Origin: Antitrichia curtipendula
Taxonomy: Eukaryota > Streptophyta > Bryopsida > Hypnales > Leucodontaceae
NCBI GenBank assembly: GCA_951230915.1
Contig: OX579633.1
Coordinates: 3,968,001 to 4,032,000 of the forward strand
Direction: 5' to 3'
DNA: 64,000 nucleotides
This document shows, piece after piece, positions 34,376-47,305 of this stretch. The position numbers were made by a program, and so were the translations under genes. How positions within the stretch are numbered: position 1 is the stretch's first letter; each line of letters starts with the position of its first letter. Under the pieces are notes generated by a model. The model did not search any database. It saw nothing but the letters and a program-made list of their open reading frames with translations, and was not told the origin of the DNA.

Positions 34376-34690
34376 CCCGACTCCCCAAGGACCCCGACTC
34401 CCCAGACCTCCTGGACTCCCTGGACCCCAACTCCCCAGTGTGAGTTTTCCTGGACCCGACTCTGCGACACCCCTCCAGTGCGACCCCGATTGCCCAGCGA
34501 CACCCCGAACTCCCCAGCGACACCCCGACTCTGCGACCACCCCGACTGCCCAGCGACACCCTGACTCCTCAGCGACCACCCCGACTGGACCTAGTGAGCT
34601 GAACCCAACTGGACACGACTGGACCCTTAAGCTGGACCGAAACTGGACACGATTGGACCCTTAAGTTGGACCCAAACTGGACCCAGTGAC
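34376..34690 (+). repeat. C-rich minisatellite inside insertion A
   Basis: Irregular repeats of GACTCCCCAG, GCGACACCCCGACT and, later, AACTGGACCC / CTTAAGCTGGACC. Plus strand strongly C-rich against an AT-rich background. Proline-rich open frames here are by-products. Confidence 0.8.
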
Positions 34691-36921
34691 TGCCCTTAAG
34701 CTAAAACTAACTGGACCCAACCCACCCTTTAACGGAACTGGGGGGGTTGGTTGGATTTCTCTAGCAATGATTTTTTTTTCTCTTCTCCAAATTGGAATCC
34801 TGGGTTTGGGCGTGGGAATAATTGGAGGGAGTAATTCCGCTGGTTGAGGTGGGACTCTAAGTTTCTCACTACTGCTCTTGTCTCTAATATTTTGGATGCT
34901 AAACTTTGGTATTTTCCAAACACGTTTTGGAAACTAAACTTTGGAGTTGGGAATAAGGGGGGCTCAAAGCTTTATGGTCTTGGTGGTTTTAACACCAAGT
35001 CCAGGACTTCCTAAGGCCCCTAGGTTCAAAGCTCCCTTGCTGGTTACTATTTAAATACACAATCTAGGACTTATGATACTGACAGGTTCAAAGCTTCGCC
35101 GTCTCTAGGGGTCCCACACTCCCACACACAATCTAAGACTTCTGACACTGACAAGTTCAAAGCTTCGCCATCTCTAGGAGTTCCACACAGAGTAAACACG
35201 ACTTTAGACAAAGGTTAGTTCCCAAATGGGGTCACTCCACACGTAAGAATGCTTCCAAGGGTTAGTGCCACTTAACATGCATGGGTTAGCACGGAAAGAG
35301 TTAGTTTAAGCACTCAAAGATCCATACTAAAGGCCCCCCAAAGCAGCATCGCCAAGGTACGGTGGAGGGTATCTTTAGGATTAGTACAATCAAACCAAGA
35401 ATACTTGACAAAAGAACCCGTTAATCCAAGCGAACAAGAAGAGAAAGAGCAAAATGACACACGCAATAAAGTAGGAGAACTCCACAAAGACTTCAAAGTT
35501 TGAACTTTAACAACAATGGAGCCCAAAAAGAGCTCAAAAAACACCGTAGAGGTTTCTTGGCTAAAATGCCAAAATCTTCCAACATAAGTTGGACCCACGG
35601 ACCCAAAACAAGATTTGGAGGTATTCTAAAGAGAAAAATGGGGACCTTAAATAGGTTTCCAAGGCCCCACCCCTCCCTCAAGAGTTCTAAGGTAACCTTA
35701 TCAACTTGGATTTTCATCCTCATCTTCAAAGATTTTCATCCTAATCCCTAAAAACTACTTTTATCTATCTACGCTGGACCAACCTCCTAACTTTTGGAGT
35801 TTAACTCCAATCGTCAAACGGATTGCGCCATTGGATCCAGATCGCCGTGTTTAGTCCAAACTCCCCCTTACCCCCATACCGAGGCCAAAAAACCATTGTA
35901 GGCTAATTTAGTTTAAAAACCAAATTGTGGTAAAATCCTAGATCTTGGGGGTCTCCTATTTTGAGAAATGTGAATAGCCTAGGGTCTTCGGTAGGTGTGA
36001 GAGAGTCGGAAAAGACTCTTGGTTGACTTCGTTTCGCCATCGTATGGTCCCGGAATGCCGGTCAACGCGGTGGGGACCCCGCCATGTGATTAATTCCCGA
36101 GGAATCTCGCCGGTTTGGGTACTTGTCGCTATCGGAATGTCGTGAAACTTCACGGAGCGCATTATTAACATAAAACAAGCTAGTCTAATTTTTAGTGAGA
36201 TTTTCTGGCAACCTAGGTAATTTCCATGAAATTCTCGTTGGAGGTTACCAAGGTTGACCACCCGCAAAAGGTTCTTCTGCAAGTCGGAAGATGACGGGAT
36301 TTTTCACGTGACCTCTCAGGGAGTCACATGAAGGATGTGTAGGTGCGTTTCCGTACCTGGCACAATTGGTTAGTGGAGATGAAACTGGTCATCTCCTTGA
36401 ACTAGCGATGGTACGGGAATCTTTTGCAAATAAAGGAATCTTGGCAAATCGATTTCGTCGTTGGACTCCTGGCATGGGATTTACCCTTGGATACCATCCT
36501 TGGGCTGTAGATTCCTCCATGGGCCCGATCTTACGTCAGTGGTTCCTGCATGCTAATAATCGGGGTTTGGGGAATTCTAAACCTAACTCTAGGACCCGAC
36601 CTAGTGGCCTCGTTGTGGATCCCTCGGACCGACTTAGCCATGAATTGCCACATTCATGGTGGGATTTAGCCCTTTTGGGCCTATGTGACTCAAATCCTCC
36701 AACCCTAACCAGTTCATATTTTTTTATCTATTTTTAGGCTAGATTTGGTGGGATTCTAAGTCTAAACACAATTCTAGACCAAATACTATAATGGGTATGT
36801 TACAACCCTATTTTGGTTCTACACTCTTTTTATGGTTTTTTGTATATTTTTCTTAACTTTAAATTGCAAATTTCCAAAAAAATAATTCTACGAGTCCCAA
36901 GTGACAAATTGGGAACTCACA

Positions 36922-37667
36922 GATACCCACCTGAACTATGCAAATTCCCAGCTTTTGCGGATTGGTTGACAACACGAGTGACAGCAACACTACATGCTGC
37001 TGAAGAAGTGCATGATGATATTGTACAGTATGCGCTCCCACCAGAACGCTTCGCAACGTCGCACCGCCACATGTATGCATTTGGAATGCATCTACGTGTT
37101 TGAAGCTCCGAAGGTGGGCTTGTAATCCATGATTCATGTATGGTAGCCTCATTTACAAGGCAACTTCGTTGGGGGATTTTCAATGGCCGACCCATTGAAA
37201 GGATTGATGACTACGTTGGCTACATTGAAGAAATATTAGAGTTGGATTACCGCAATCATTGTCCAACGGTATTGCTATGTGACTGGGTTCGTGACCCTCG
37301 GCATCCAAACATAGAGAGGGATACATACGGATTCAATGTGGCTAACTTCAACTACATGGATGGGAAGGTACATGCCGATTCATTTGCATTTCCATTCCAT
37401 TGCCAGCAAGTGCTCTTTTCAGACGACCCCAACAGATGTGGATGGAAGGTTGTCTGCCGAACAGATGTTCATGGTAGATGAGGAACGATAGAACTTCCAC
37501 AACCTATGCTACACATCATTGATTTGGGAAACGACACGGACTTTGTTGGCTTGCAACCTCAGATGCTGGATGTTGAACCTGTAAGAGAAGCGGCAATCGT
37601 TGGCGGCAGCTACATCACATCATCTTCGAACCATGCTCATGACCAAGCCACAATTGAACAAGTGTAG
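36922..37667 (+). pseudogene. CACTA transposase exon with DUF4216, two in-frame TGA codons
   Basis: Resumes after insertion A as YPPELCKFPAFADWL, then RHMYAFGMHLRV, TGA at 37101, SSEGGLVIHDSCMVASF, and the DUF4216 signature DYVGYIEEILELDY, VLLCDWVRDP, DTYGFNVANFNYM, DSFAFPFHCQQVLF and NRCGWKVVCRTD. A second TGA at 37479 is followed in frame by GTIELPQPMLHIIDLGNDTD and a plausible natural stop TAG at 37665. CGA-to-TGA would explain both TGA codons (an Arg fits each place). DUF4216 follows DUF4218 in plant TNP2 transposases, as seen here. Confidence 0.82.
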
Positions 37668-40310
37668 CACAGACAGACACTTAGTACTTCATCAAAAGCG
37701 GTGTTTAGAATGTCACATGTTATGACATGAATACTTCAAACTGTTGTCATAGAACCATATGTACAAGAACTTCATGAAAACAACAGTCATTACATGTTTC
37801 AAAAGGTCTTGTCATTGTCAATGTAAACATTACACCAATATTCTCAACCAACATACAGCTACCAATATTTTGAAAATATTATAAACTAAATCAAAATTAA
37901 TAATTGAAAAAATAAATCTAGATAAATTTTTAAAAAATTAAAAAATTAAAAAATATATATATAAAAGAATATAATAAATTCTCCCTTTCAAAAATGTTAT
38001 AGTTGCCACTATTATTGCTCTTTTCAAACACTTTATATCATTAGAAAAAGAATGGGCCTTGGAGTGGGCCTCCACCTCTGAGCCAGCAGTGAATATAGTT
38101 GTTGTAAAAATAAATTTCAAAAAAAAATTAAAAAAAATAAAATTGTATTTTTATTTTCAAAATTGCAGTCCAATGTAGACAAGCCTTGTGCACGTCAGTA
38201 ATCAATTTTTTATTATTTTTTTTCAATTTTTTTTAATTAAAAAAATAAATTATATATATTTTTTATTTTTATTAAACATAGAAAATGTAGAGAACTTTAA
38301 AAATCTTTAATAATGGATGTTGATTTATTAATTAATTCTAAAGGAACATGATCAAACATATTTTTTGTCTTCACTTAGGCTACAATGCAATATTGAATTC
38401 ATGGAATACACAGACAAGAATTCTATGTTTTTATAGAATGACTAAAAAAAATTTATACAATCTTCAAATTCTACATCCTTCAAAGCAATTCATTTTTAGA
38501 GACTATTCTGAAGAGTTTTATGTCTTTGTATTTTCACCTGTTGGTGAAGATTTTATCTCTGCCCGCAATGAATTTTTATAATTTACAGAAATTGAAACCA
38601 AGGGCCTTTGCCAACATGGCACTTCCATGTTCTTTGTCACGTTCACTAAAAAGGTATCATATTTCATAATATGTTAGGAAAACCATATGCATCATATCTA
38701 ACATCATCATGTTTTTGCAGAAACATTTGGACATCTTTCACAACATTCCACAAAAAACTACCTCCTCCAAAATTAGACAGTCTAATGTGTTGTTGTCATA
38801 CAAAACCTTTGTTGTTCTTTCAAAAAACACCTAAAACAAGGGTTTCTTATAGTGAATGCATTGATGTTGCTGAAATTACTAATTGTGTGCAACTTTGACA
38901 TAAACTCCAATCGTTGCAAAAAAAGAGCAATCTGGTAAGTTTGCTCACTACTTCACTGATTCTAGAAGTTATTGAAACTAAAACTTGTTTTTGCTTTTCA
39001 AATTAAATTGTACAAGTTTTATGTTGTAGTTGGTTGATTTTACTTGTCATACTCTCATTGTGCAAAGAAATCAAAACCTAGTAGTGAGTCTTAGATTTTC
39101 AACATTCCCAAGCTTGATCTATATACGCACTTGAAGAGACTTATTGCTCTTCCATTTGATGGTGTAGAAGGAAAGAAAAAGGTAGCTCTCAATATCAAAG
39201 GAAAAGAGAACGTGCATATGGCAAGTGATATAGGTTCTAATATAGAAGCAAATGCTGAGGAAAAAATAGAGTGCATGGCTCTTAATTTAGCCACTGGAAA
39301 GAATAAGGCCAAAGTAAAGAATAGTTACTGAAAAAGGCAAGTGAGCAACCTCTATCTACATCTGTAAGTAGAATTTCCACTAGAGCCACTGTTACAAGGA
39401 AAAAATAATAAAGTTGAATCTAATGTGATTAAAGCACTTTGTCCGATGACTTAATTACCTTACAAAAGTCTTGCTTTCTGTAATTTACACGTAATTGCTT
39501 TAGGTTTGTTTATTCAAGTCAGATAGAAAAACAATGTTTCTTGTCTTTTTGTATGCAAGATTTGAACAACAGCCTAAAAGTTTCAAAGCCCCAAAGATTC
39601 TTATGCTGAATCTTGCAGTAGAGTTTAAAACTGAAAAAGAGAATGTTAAAGTCAAGTAAAGTTAGCATATCTACTTCATTGGCACAATTTTGTCGTAAGG
39701 ACTGAAGAAAATTCTTCAAAAAATTTAGCATTGCTGCAAGTAGTGGTGTTATTGATGTGAATTGACTTGTCATTTGCTTCAACTAAGTATTTGTAGAAAC
39801 TTTGCAGTCTATGCAAATCTCTATGTTGTGTGATTTAATTGGGTTTACGATTATTTGAACTTGCATAATGTTTGAATTGGTATTTCTTTTGTTCATGTCC
39901 ATATTGTGTGAATTTCTACCACGTTCTGATCAAGTTGAGAGCAACAAAAATCATAGTGTATCCAAACTATCTTTCAAAATTATAAAAAGATTAGGAACAA
40001 GAACCTATTTGTAGGGTAGTGCGAGCTACCCTTGAAAACCTTGTTGGATCCAACTACGGTTTGAGGAATAGCTTGCACTATTTCACAAATTCGTTCTTGT
40101 TTTATTTTTTGAATAATGTAGAGTTAAATTTTTTGGGATTCAAATCGCAAATGGCATGAGGCAATGATGTCTATATTGCAAGCTTGTTGAGGATGATTCA
40201 TGGTAGTGGTTGTAGAGAATGGTTATGACTTTTATGGACATAGCTTTGGTTTCTTTTTATTAAGTTGAATATTTTTTCCTTGTGGTGTTGGCATATTGGA
40301 GACTACTACT
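37668..40310. other. AT-rich sequence, nothing recognisable
   Basis: Very AT-rich, with homopolymer runs at 37860-38340. Short frames near 38350 and 39130 lack recognisable motifs. The CACTA 3' terminus should lie here but no clear terminal repeat was found. Confidence 0.5.
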
Positions 40311-40686
40311 AGGGGTAGTCACAGCCCCTCCGAGGATTGTTCGCTTCTCGGAGGTTGGACGCGTGGTTTTGTGTGACTGCCTTCCTCTTGTTTGGGGATC
40401 GCTCAACCATGGAGGTTCACGCTGTGCCATTCTTCTCCTCCGCAAGTGAAGAAAGGAGCTGCAAACGGCGTTTTCTCCAACAAAATTTCACCTTCTGCTC
40501 CGTGATTGGTTTGCCGTGGTTGCCGTGGTACTGTGCAAGTGAACCTTTTCGGAGATTTTATTTTTGCTGCAAAAGGGATGTCACAGCCCCTCCACAAAAC
40601 CGGGCTCCCCATTGGCTCCCCATTTCATGCGGCTGAAGAAATTTCTCAGAGAAAATCTCAACCTCGGAGGGGTTGTGACTACCCCT
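40311..40686. mobile_element. 376-bp TIR element with 3-bp target duplication ACT
   Basis: Left end AGGGGTAGTCACAGCCCCTC and right end its inverted copy (GAGGGGTTGTGACTACCCCT), each flanked by ACT. The interior is more GC-rich than its surroundings and repeats GTCACAGCCCCTCC once more near 40582. No coding domain seen; non-autonomous DNA transposon. Confidence 0.75.
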
Positions 40687-40789
40687 ACTATGTGGTTTGT
40701 TGCATCGCACCTTGTGATAGTTTTGAGAAAAAATAAAGCCTCACTAGATTCAATCTGTAATTTGAATATTTAAAAAAATAAATCCAGTT

Positions 40790-41880
40790 GAGTACTAATT
40801 TTGGAGGTAGTGCAAGCTACCTCCAAACCTTAGTTGGATTTGAATACAGTTTGGATGCTTGACAGTACTCTACTACCTCCATTTTTGTTTAAAAAATATC
40901 TAAGAAAAAAAATATCACTAAGATTTTTGGAGAGCCCGCTAATACCTCCATTTTTGGTTAAAAAATTCAAAGAAAAAAATGTTTAAGAAAATTATATTAT
41001 TTTACCAAAAACAAAGATAGTGTAAACTATCTTCAAAACATCACTTGGATTTGACTAAGGTTTTTGGGATGCTTGGCGGTGCGTCGGTGCCTCCATTTTG
41101 GATTTTTTAATCTTTAAAAAAAAAATATATATATTAATTTATTAATTTATAAAAAATTAAATTTATATATATATTTGAATTTCTTTATACCAAAAAATTA
41201 AAAATGGAGTTATTATGAACTAACTCTATTTCTAGTATTCTTTTGAATTTTCAAAATATATTTACCTCCATGAAGAATTCAAACCTAAAATTTTTAGTGA
41301 AAATTTCTAATTAGTTTAAATTTTAAAATTTAATTTAAGAAAAAATTTAAATCATTGTTCAATATTTCAGTAGTCATAGAAAAACAATATATAAAATTTG
41401 GTTGATCATTGTTTTTTAAATATAAAAAACATTAGAAGGAAAAAAAAATAGAGATAAGATTTACAATCACGGTTTGATAGTTTTTCTAAATTGCTTAAAT
41501 TCATCATTAAAATTTAATATTATAAAATTTATAAAATATAACATTGTAGGATACTAAAATTGGGGGTATTGTCAAATGTGAATTAGGCAGTGACTACCTC
41601 TTTTGGGTTCATATACAATACTATATCCATACCCAATATTCATTTTGGTATCCGTATCTGTATCCGTATTGATATTTGGACGGCTCAAGTTAAATCTCAC
41701 AAAATCAACAGCTTGTGATTTTCTGAGAAATCAACGGCAATTTTGAAGGTAAACATTTTTTAAAAACAAACAATCAACGGCCTTTAAATTTTTTGAAAAA
41801 GGAGGGGGGAGGCAACTAATACAAACCAGGGGTGACAAACTCTTTTCACTGGATTGTGAGCTACCTCCAATTTTGGTACC
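40790..41880. other. AT-rich sequence with short inverted CTACCTCC/GGAGGTAG motifs
   Basis: GGAGGTAGTGCAAGCTACCTCC-like motifs recur near 40012, 40804, 40870, 40945 and 41020, each followed by a similar TTGGATTTGA stretch. They look like decayed copies of a small repeat. No gene seen. Confidence 0.5.
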
Positions 41881-42818
41881 TGTGAGCTTCTAATTTGTCA
41901 CTTGGGACTCATAGTCTTTTGTTTTTAATTTTGCAATTTAAGTTACAAAAATATACAAAAAAACCCTCTAGAAAGAGTGTAGAACCAAAATAGGCATGTG
42001 ACATACCAATATAGCATTTGGTCTAGAATAGTAATTTACACCTAGTGTGCCCCAAATATCCACCTATACATAGGTTAGAATCCAGAAGTTGGTGGAAGTT
42101 AGGAAATTTAGGCATTAACATCCAAAATGGCCTAAATCTACTAAAATCGGTGACTAGGCAGGTTTAGGTTGGTCAAGTGAGTCCCCATAATATCCTCAGG
42201 CCAAATTTTGGCAATAGGTTTCGGTTTCCCCATCCCATCCACAAAATGTAGAAATCCCAACTATTATCCTACAAGAGTGGCCGTTGCAAGATAAACCGAT
42301 AGAGAAAATCTACCCGCAAAGAGGGGCAATTCTAAATTGAAACCACCCTAGGGTATCATTAGCAGAGTCCATTTGCCAAAATTTCCTTGTGTGAAAGATT
42401 CCCAGATTAACCATGTGCATTTAAACAAGAGGAAGGGAATTAACGCTCCTATGATGATGGTGCAAAGTAAAAATATGGTCTTATACCCATGTTGTGGGAT
42501 TCCATAAGAGGTCCTACAGAAAGTCTCAAATTTTTTTGATAGTCAGAAGATGCCTTTCCAAATGGTCAACTGCTAAAACAATGGAAAATTTATAGAAATT
42601 TCCTAGGTTACGGTAAAATCTCACTAAAAATTAGACTAGCCTCTCTTATGTTAATAAAAATCCCCAACAAGTTTCAGGACATTCTAATAGTTAAAAGACC
42701 CTGAACTGGCAAGATTCCTCAATAATTGACAAATTTAAAGATCATGGCGGAGTTTCACTAGCAGATCAGGAGCGTATGACGACGGAATGAGGCCCAAATT
42801 AGGTCTTTTCTTACTCCC

Positions 42819-44182
42819 TACTATAAAAGAACTACATTTTTGGCGATGTTTTTCAACTAACATGTGATGTCCGATAAAACATGAAGATATTAGAGGACAT
42901 ATGGCCCAACAAGGTAGATTATTGTGGATGTTGCAAAAAAAATTAGCACATTACTGTAAATCCAAGTTGATGTTATCATTGACGCTGACGTATTATTTGA
43001 AATGACTAAAGACATATTGATGTTTTTTGGAATGTCCAAAAAAACATAGATTGCCACGTCAACAAGAAGACCAATTTTGACTATGGATAGGTTAGTAAAA
43101 ATTACTGCGGTCTATGATAAAATGTTGACCATATGTGAAAAATTTAGGGGAAGGGCAGCCACATGGCATACTTTACAAAAAAAGGAAAATGGATGGATGT
43201 ATACCATGGATGAAAAGAGATGGTCTTTACACAAGTGGAGTGGTAGGAAGTGAGACAATCCATATGGGATATATAAAGCAAGAATTGCGTTAAATTTAAA
43301 ATGTCTAAAATAACATGATCTAGATGTCTAAAACAACATGATCTAGATGTCTAAAACAACATGATCTAGATGTCTAAAACAACATAATCAAGATGTCTAA
43401 AACAAAGTCTAGACGTCTGAAACAACATTGAGATGTCTGAAATAACATTGAGACTTGTAAAAGTAAAGTTTCCATATTCTAGTTATTTCATATCTTTTGT
43501 CTCACTATAGACAGACAATGGATATAAATAGGACCTCTCAACCTTTAATTCTCACTAGTTTTTAATGAAGAAATTCCTTCATTTGGTCATCAAAAATTCT
43601 CTTGATGGTAGATAGTAAGTGTTTTTTTAATTCTTGTTGAATTCAATAATTGTTTTTGTTTATTTTATTTTATTTTTAAATCAATATTTTCTACTGACCT
43701 TAACTTACAGGTATGCTCCGTAGCAATCAATGTCTCCAAAAATGTTGATCTAAACGTCTAAATTGATGTTTCAAAAAGAAATATTAAAATTCTTAAATGG
43801 CATGAAAGTTTGCTGAAAAGGCATGCTACGTCAGATTTTGATGGGTTCACATTATTTTTTCCTACGTCCACATCACCAACAAAACGGATGAATTTTTTTC
43901 CTATGTGGCATTGCCTATTCACGTGGCGCTTACGTGGAGCTGAGTTGTTCACCAAATGACGCATCATGGAAACCTTGGAAGACCATGTTTTGGGGGATGT
44001 CATAAAAAAACGAGATCAAAAAGAGCATGTTTTCTAAAAATTTGGCTTGTTTTTTTCCCGTCCAATATGACAGATTTTAGGTTATATCTACATTGATTCC
44101 CTTTAGCGTCAAAACGAACGCCAGGCCATGTTGCGAGCCATGTTGTTTTCGACATCACAAAAAACACCAATTTCTTATAGTG
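42819..44182. mobile_element. TIR element nested in insertion B
   Basis: Left end TACTATAAAAGAACTACATT and right end (reversed) CACTATAAGAAATTGGTG pair with mismatches and share GGCGATGTT/GTGATGTCG just inside. Flanking DNA on both sides belongs to insertion B. The interior is non-coding. A related right end (TTTCTTATAGTAATT) occurs near 54570. Confidence 0.55.
43302..43445 (+). repeat. 23-bp tandem repeat
   Basis: ATGTCTAAAACAACATGATC + TAG repeated about six times, the later units diverged (ATGTCTGAAACAACATTGAG). Confidence 0.88.
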
Positions 44183-47100
44183 CTCCATATCCCCTAAGAA
44201 GCCTAGTCAAGTGTGTTTTTTCAAAAAAATCAACCTCCAAAAGTTGGGATTTTTTCCCTACTTTTGATTCTAGTTGGCGCTAAGTTTCAATGGAATAGTT
44301 TTTTGCAATAGAATTAAGGAGTGCAGGGTCTGTGTGCCCAAAAATTGGTTTGTAATTTGTAATTGATCTCCAAAAGTTAGATGTTAGGTCTAGCATAGAT
44401 AGGCAATTAGCCAAAGTCAAAAGCGGAAATCTAAAACTTGGATGGAAATTCTTGGTGAAAGGATTCTGTGGATGAAAGAAGAGAGAATGAGAGTGTCTAG
44501 AACGAGTATTAAAGGGCATTTTTTTTTCTCTGACCACACCTCCATTTGTCTTTATGGATCTGTTGGGTCCAATTTATGTTGGAAAATTTTGATATTTTAG
44601 CCAAGAAACTTAAATGGTGTTTTTGGGTCCTTTTTTGCTATTGTTGATGTTTTTTGATGTTTTGATGTTTTGAAGAGTCTTCCCCTTTATTGTGTGGTTA
44701 ACAAGCTAGAGTAGAAGTTCCTCAAAGGCATTGAAGTTGGAGCATTACATCTTGTATTAATTTCCTTTTGACTTAAGGTATAGAGTCTTGGAAGTCATTG
44801 GTTGGGCCTTTGTATTAACCCCAAAGCAACCCTCCACCGTACCTTGGCAATGCCATTTTAGAGGACCTTTGGTTTGGAATTCTAAAGTGTTTTGCAACCT
44901 CATCTTTTCACTACCCAAGTTGAGCTAGCCTCCCTGCATATTGTTACGTGTCATCCACTAACCTTGTCTAAAGTTTGTCCGTGGTACGTGTAGACCCTGC
45001 CATATGGCAAAGCTTTGACTTCATAGGTTTGAGAGTTCTAGATTGTATATCAAAGAGTCAAAGGGATGGTGAAGCTTTGCACCTCCTAGGGACTGGAGGT
45101 CCTAGATTTGGTATCAAATCCAAAACTATAACAAAGCTTTCCCTTTCTATGGTAACCGTTCCCAAAGTTTAGTTTCCAAAACACATTGGATACTGTCCAA
45201 AGTTTCCGTGTCCAAAAGTTAGTGAAAAGGCACCCATCACCCAAGAGCCCCCAAGTTCCTTGAGTTGATAGATAGTACCCGGAAGCCTCTAACTAACTAC
45301 TTTAGTGCCTAAGAAGCCATAAGAGTCAATATTCCCCCTTACCTCCTAAGTCTTAGTCGAGCTCTTACCTTAGGAATTAGAGTACATGAGTAGCCAGTTC
45401 CTCAAGAGGCAAAAATACAAAAAAGAAGAAGACTCAGAGCTAGAGCAGCCAGCCCTCCCCACAACCAAACCCCAACAACCACCCCACAGCGGCCACCTTG
45501 TAGTAGCCACCCAATACTAGGGTCCGTATGTGGGTATTTGGTTTGCAGGAGCATCGTGGTTCGTTGGGGCACTAGGGTTTTTAAAGCAATAGGGTCCGCA
45601 GGTAGGTATCATGGGTCCGTAGGGGTATTAGGGGTCCAACATGGGTATCAAGGTCCAATAGATGTGTTAGAGTCTCAAAAACTTCAACCAACTCACACTA
45701 TCTTGAACAAAACTAGGTAGTACGTAGGATTAGATAGAGGAAACTTGATAACAAAGGGAGTAAGGTAGAAGAAGAGAGCTTCTATATTGACTAATTAGAA
45801 CCTCTCCTCTCCATTGCATCAGCAAACCAAGAGCTTTCAAAGTGTGAAAGAAGAACGGCTCTTGCAAAAGTAGAAGTGAGGATTATCTAGCAAGCAAGGA
45901 AGGTGAGAGGAGGAAGACTAAAGTTATCTTTGACCACTAGGGAACCACCTAGGTAATTAGTTGAGGTGGTACAAGTATAAGAATTAGCTCGGGATGTAAA
46001 ACAAATTAGCAAGCCTCTTCAATTGCCTTGGAATTCCAAGTGTAAAAGGGATGACAAATCCTTGATTAAACTTGGAGGTTGGAGCCTTGGTAAACGTGGT
46101 CCGTTAAACAAGTGTCGTAGGGGAAGTAATAAAAAGAAGAAAAATAGAGAAGGAAGGGTAGACTAGTTAGGGGAGGTTAAAGCCTCCAAACTTGGTATTA
46201 GAAACCGGCACCATCAATGCCATGTAGAGGCTAAATTCTACAAGGGCAAGATACGATGGAAGGAGGGGGCCGTGGCGTGTCTTTAGATGACGTCATCAAT
46301 GACCTCACTTCTGAGGTAGGCCATTGAACTCTTCTCTTTCCAATTCCAAGTCAAACTCGCAACTTATCCGTTAGGGCTGAGGCCTAGGTTTAGGTTAGAG
46401 GGAAGTTAGGTCCAAGGATAGAATAGAATCCTAAAGTAGAAATCTATAGGTCTCCAAAACAAAATTACACAGTAATTGGAGTTAGGGTAAAAAAGATACA
46501 AGTGGATGAAGTTTGGGACTCAAAATGGATGAAGTTAGGGTAGGAGAGTCCATCCAAGCCTAGATTCTAGACTTAACAATTAAAAATTAGAAGAAATCCC
46601 TAGCCAAAGTTCCAAGTCAATTTCAAATACGAAACCTTAGAAATGGACAAATGAAGTTCTGGATGCCTCTTGAAGGCCAAACTTCATCCACTCATAACTT
46701 CCTTTAGGACTGTGCAAATCTAGAGAGCTTTATGTTTATAGAAATGATATGATTTGAACTATTATACAAGATTGATAGAATAGGACTACAGAACCTTGTT
46801 TAGAAATCACCGTGGCCTTGTTAGTTGATTAGTAGTACCAGAGTTGCCAGATTTTTTCTTCTCTAGGGGTCTCAATTTGCAAAGCTAGGATATTTAGAAC
46901 ATTAGAAAGATCCATTGCTTAGAAGGCACAATGGACTGACGCATAGACCCCCCTTAGAGCAGAAATAGGAGTAGATTAGAAGAACCTGGTTGTGTATGTT
47001 TCATTAACCAAAGTGTGTAATCAGATACCTACATTACCTTGTAGTGCCAAATAATTTATTTTTTCTCAGTTAGTTTTGTTGTTTCAAGATCATATCAAAA

Positions 47101-47305
47101 ACACAAAATCTTTGTTGCCTTGCATCAATTGTACATTGTTGCTCACCAACTTGCCCAAAGTCAAGAATATCTCCATGAATCTTCAAACCCGAATCATATC
47201 TTCAATGTATACAACAAAAGTATAGCTCAATTGGCTTATAGAAACAAGCACAGGAAAACAAAAAACTTTAGCTATTGAAAATTATAGTTTACAACAATTA
47301 GCTAG

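Larger units (their letters stand above)
32949..36921 (+). mobile_element. LTR-like insertion A (3,973 bp, TG...CA ends, 5-bp target duplication GATAC)
   Basis: Starts TGTGGGCGCAAG and ends GGGAACTCACA. GATAC lies on both sides (32944-32948 and 36922-36926), the TSD length of LTR retrotransposons. No gag, protease, reverse transcriptase or integrase frame is visible and no second copy of the ends lies inside, so it looks like a giant solo LTR or a non-coding derivative. It has relatives in reverse orientation at 41881 and 59311. The last 130 bp (GTTACAACCC, AATTGCAAATTT, GTCCCAAGTGACAAATTGGG) are the best conserved. Confidence 0.75.
41881..46300 (-). mobile_element. LTR-like insertion B, reverse-oriented relative of A
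   Basis: Starts TGTGAGCTTCTAATTTGTCA, the reverse complement of the end of insertion A, and stays collinear with reversed A through landmarks such as AAAATCTCACTAAAAATTAG (about 42613) and CTCCACCGTACCTTGGCAATG (about 44833, compare 35345). It is interrupted by a TIR element at about 42819-44182. The right end is not resolved (somewhere between 46.2 and 46.9 kb), so the end coordinate is approximate. No coding domain. Confidence 0.65.

Noticed and set aside
34310..34664. Proline- or glycine-rich protein
   Set aside because: All frames across the C-rich minisatellite are open because of its composition; there is no start context or conserved domain.
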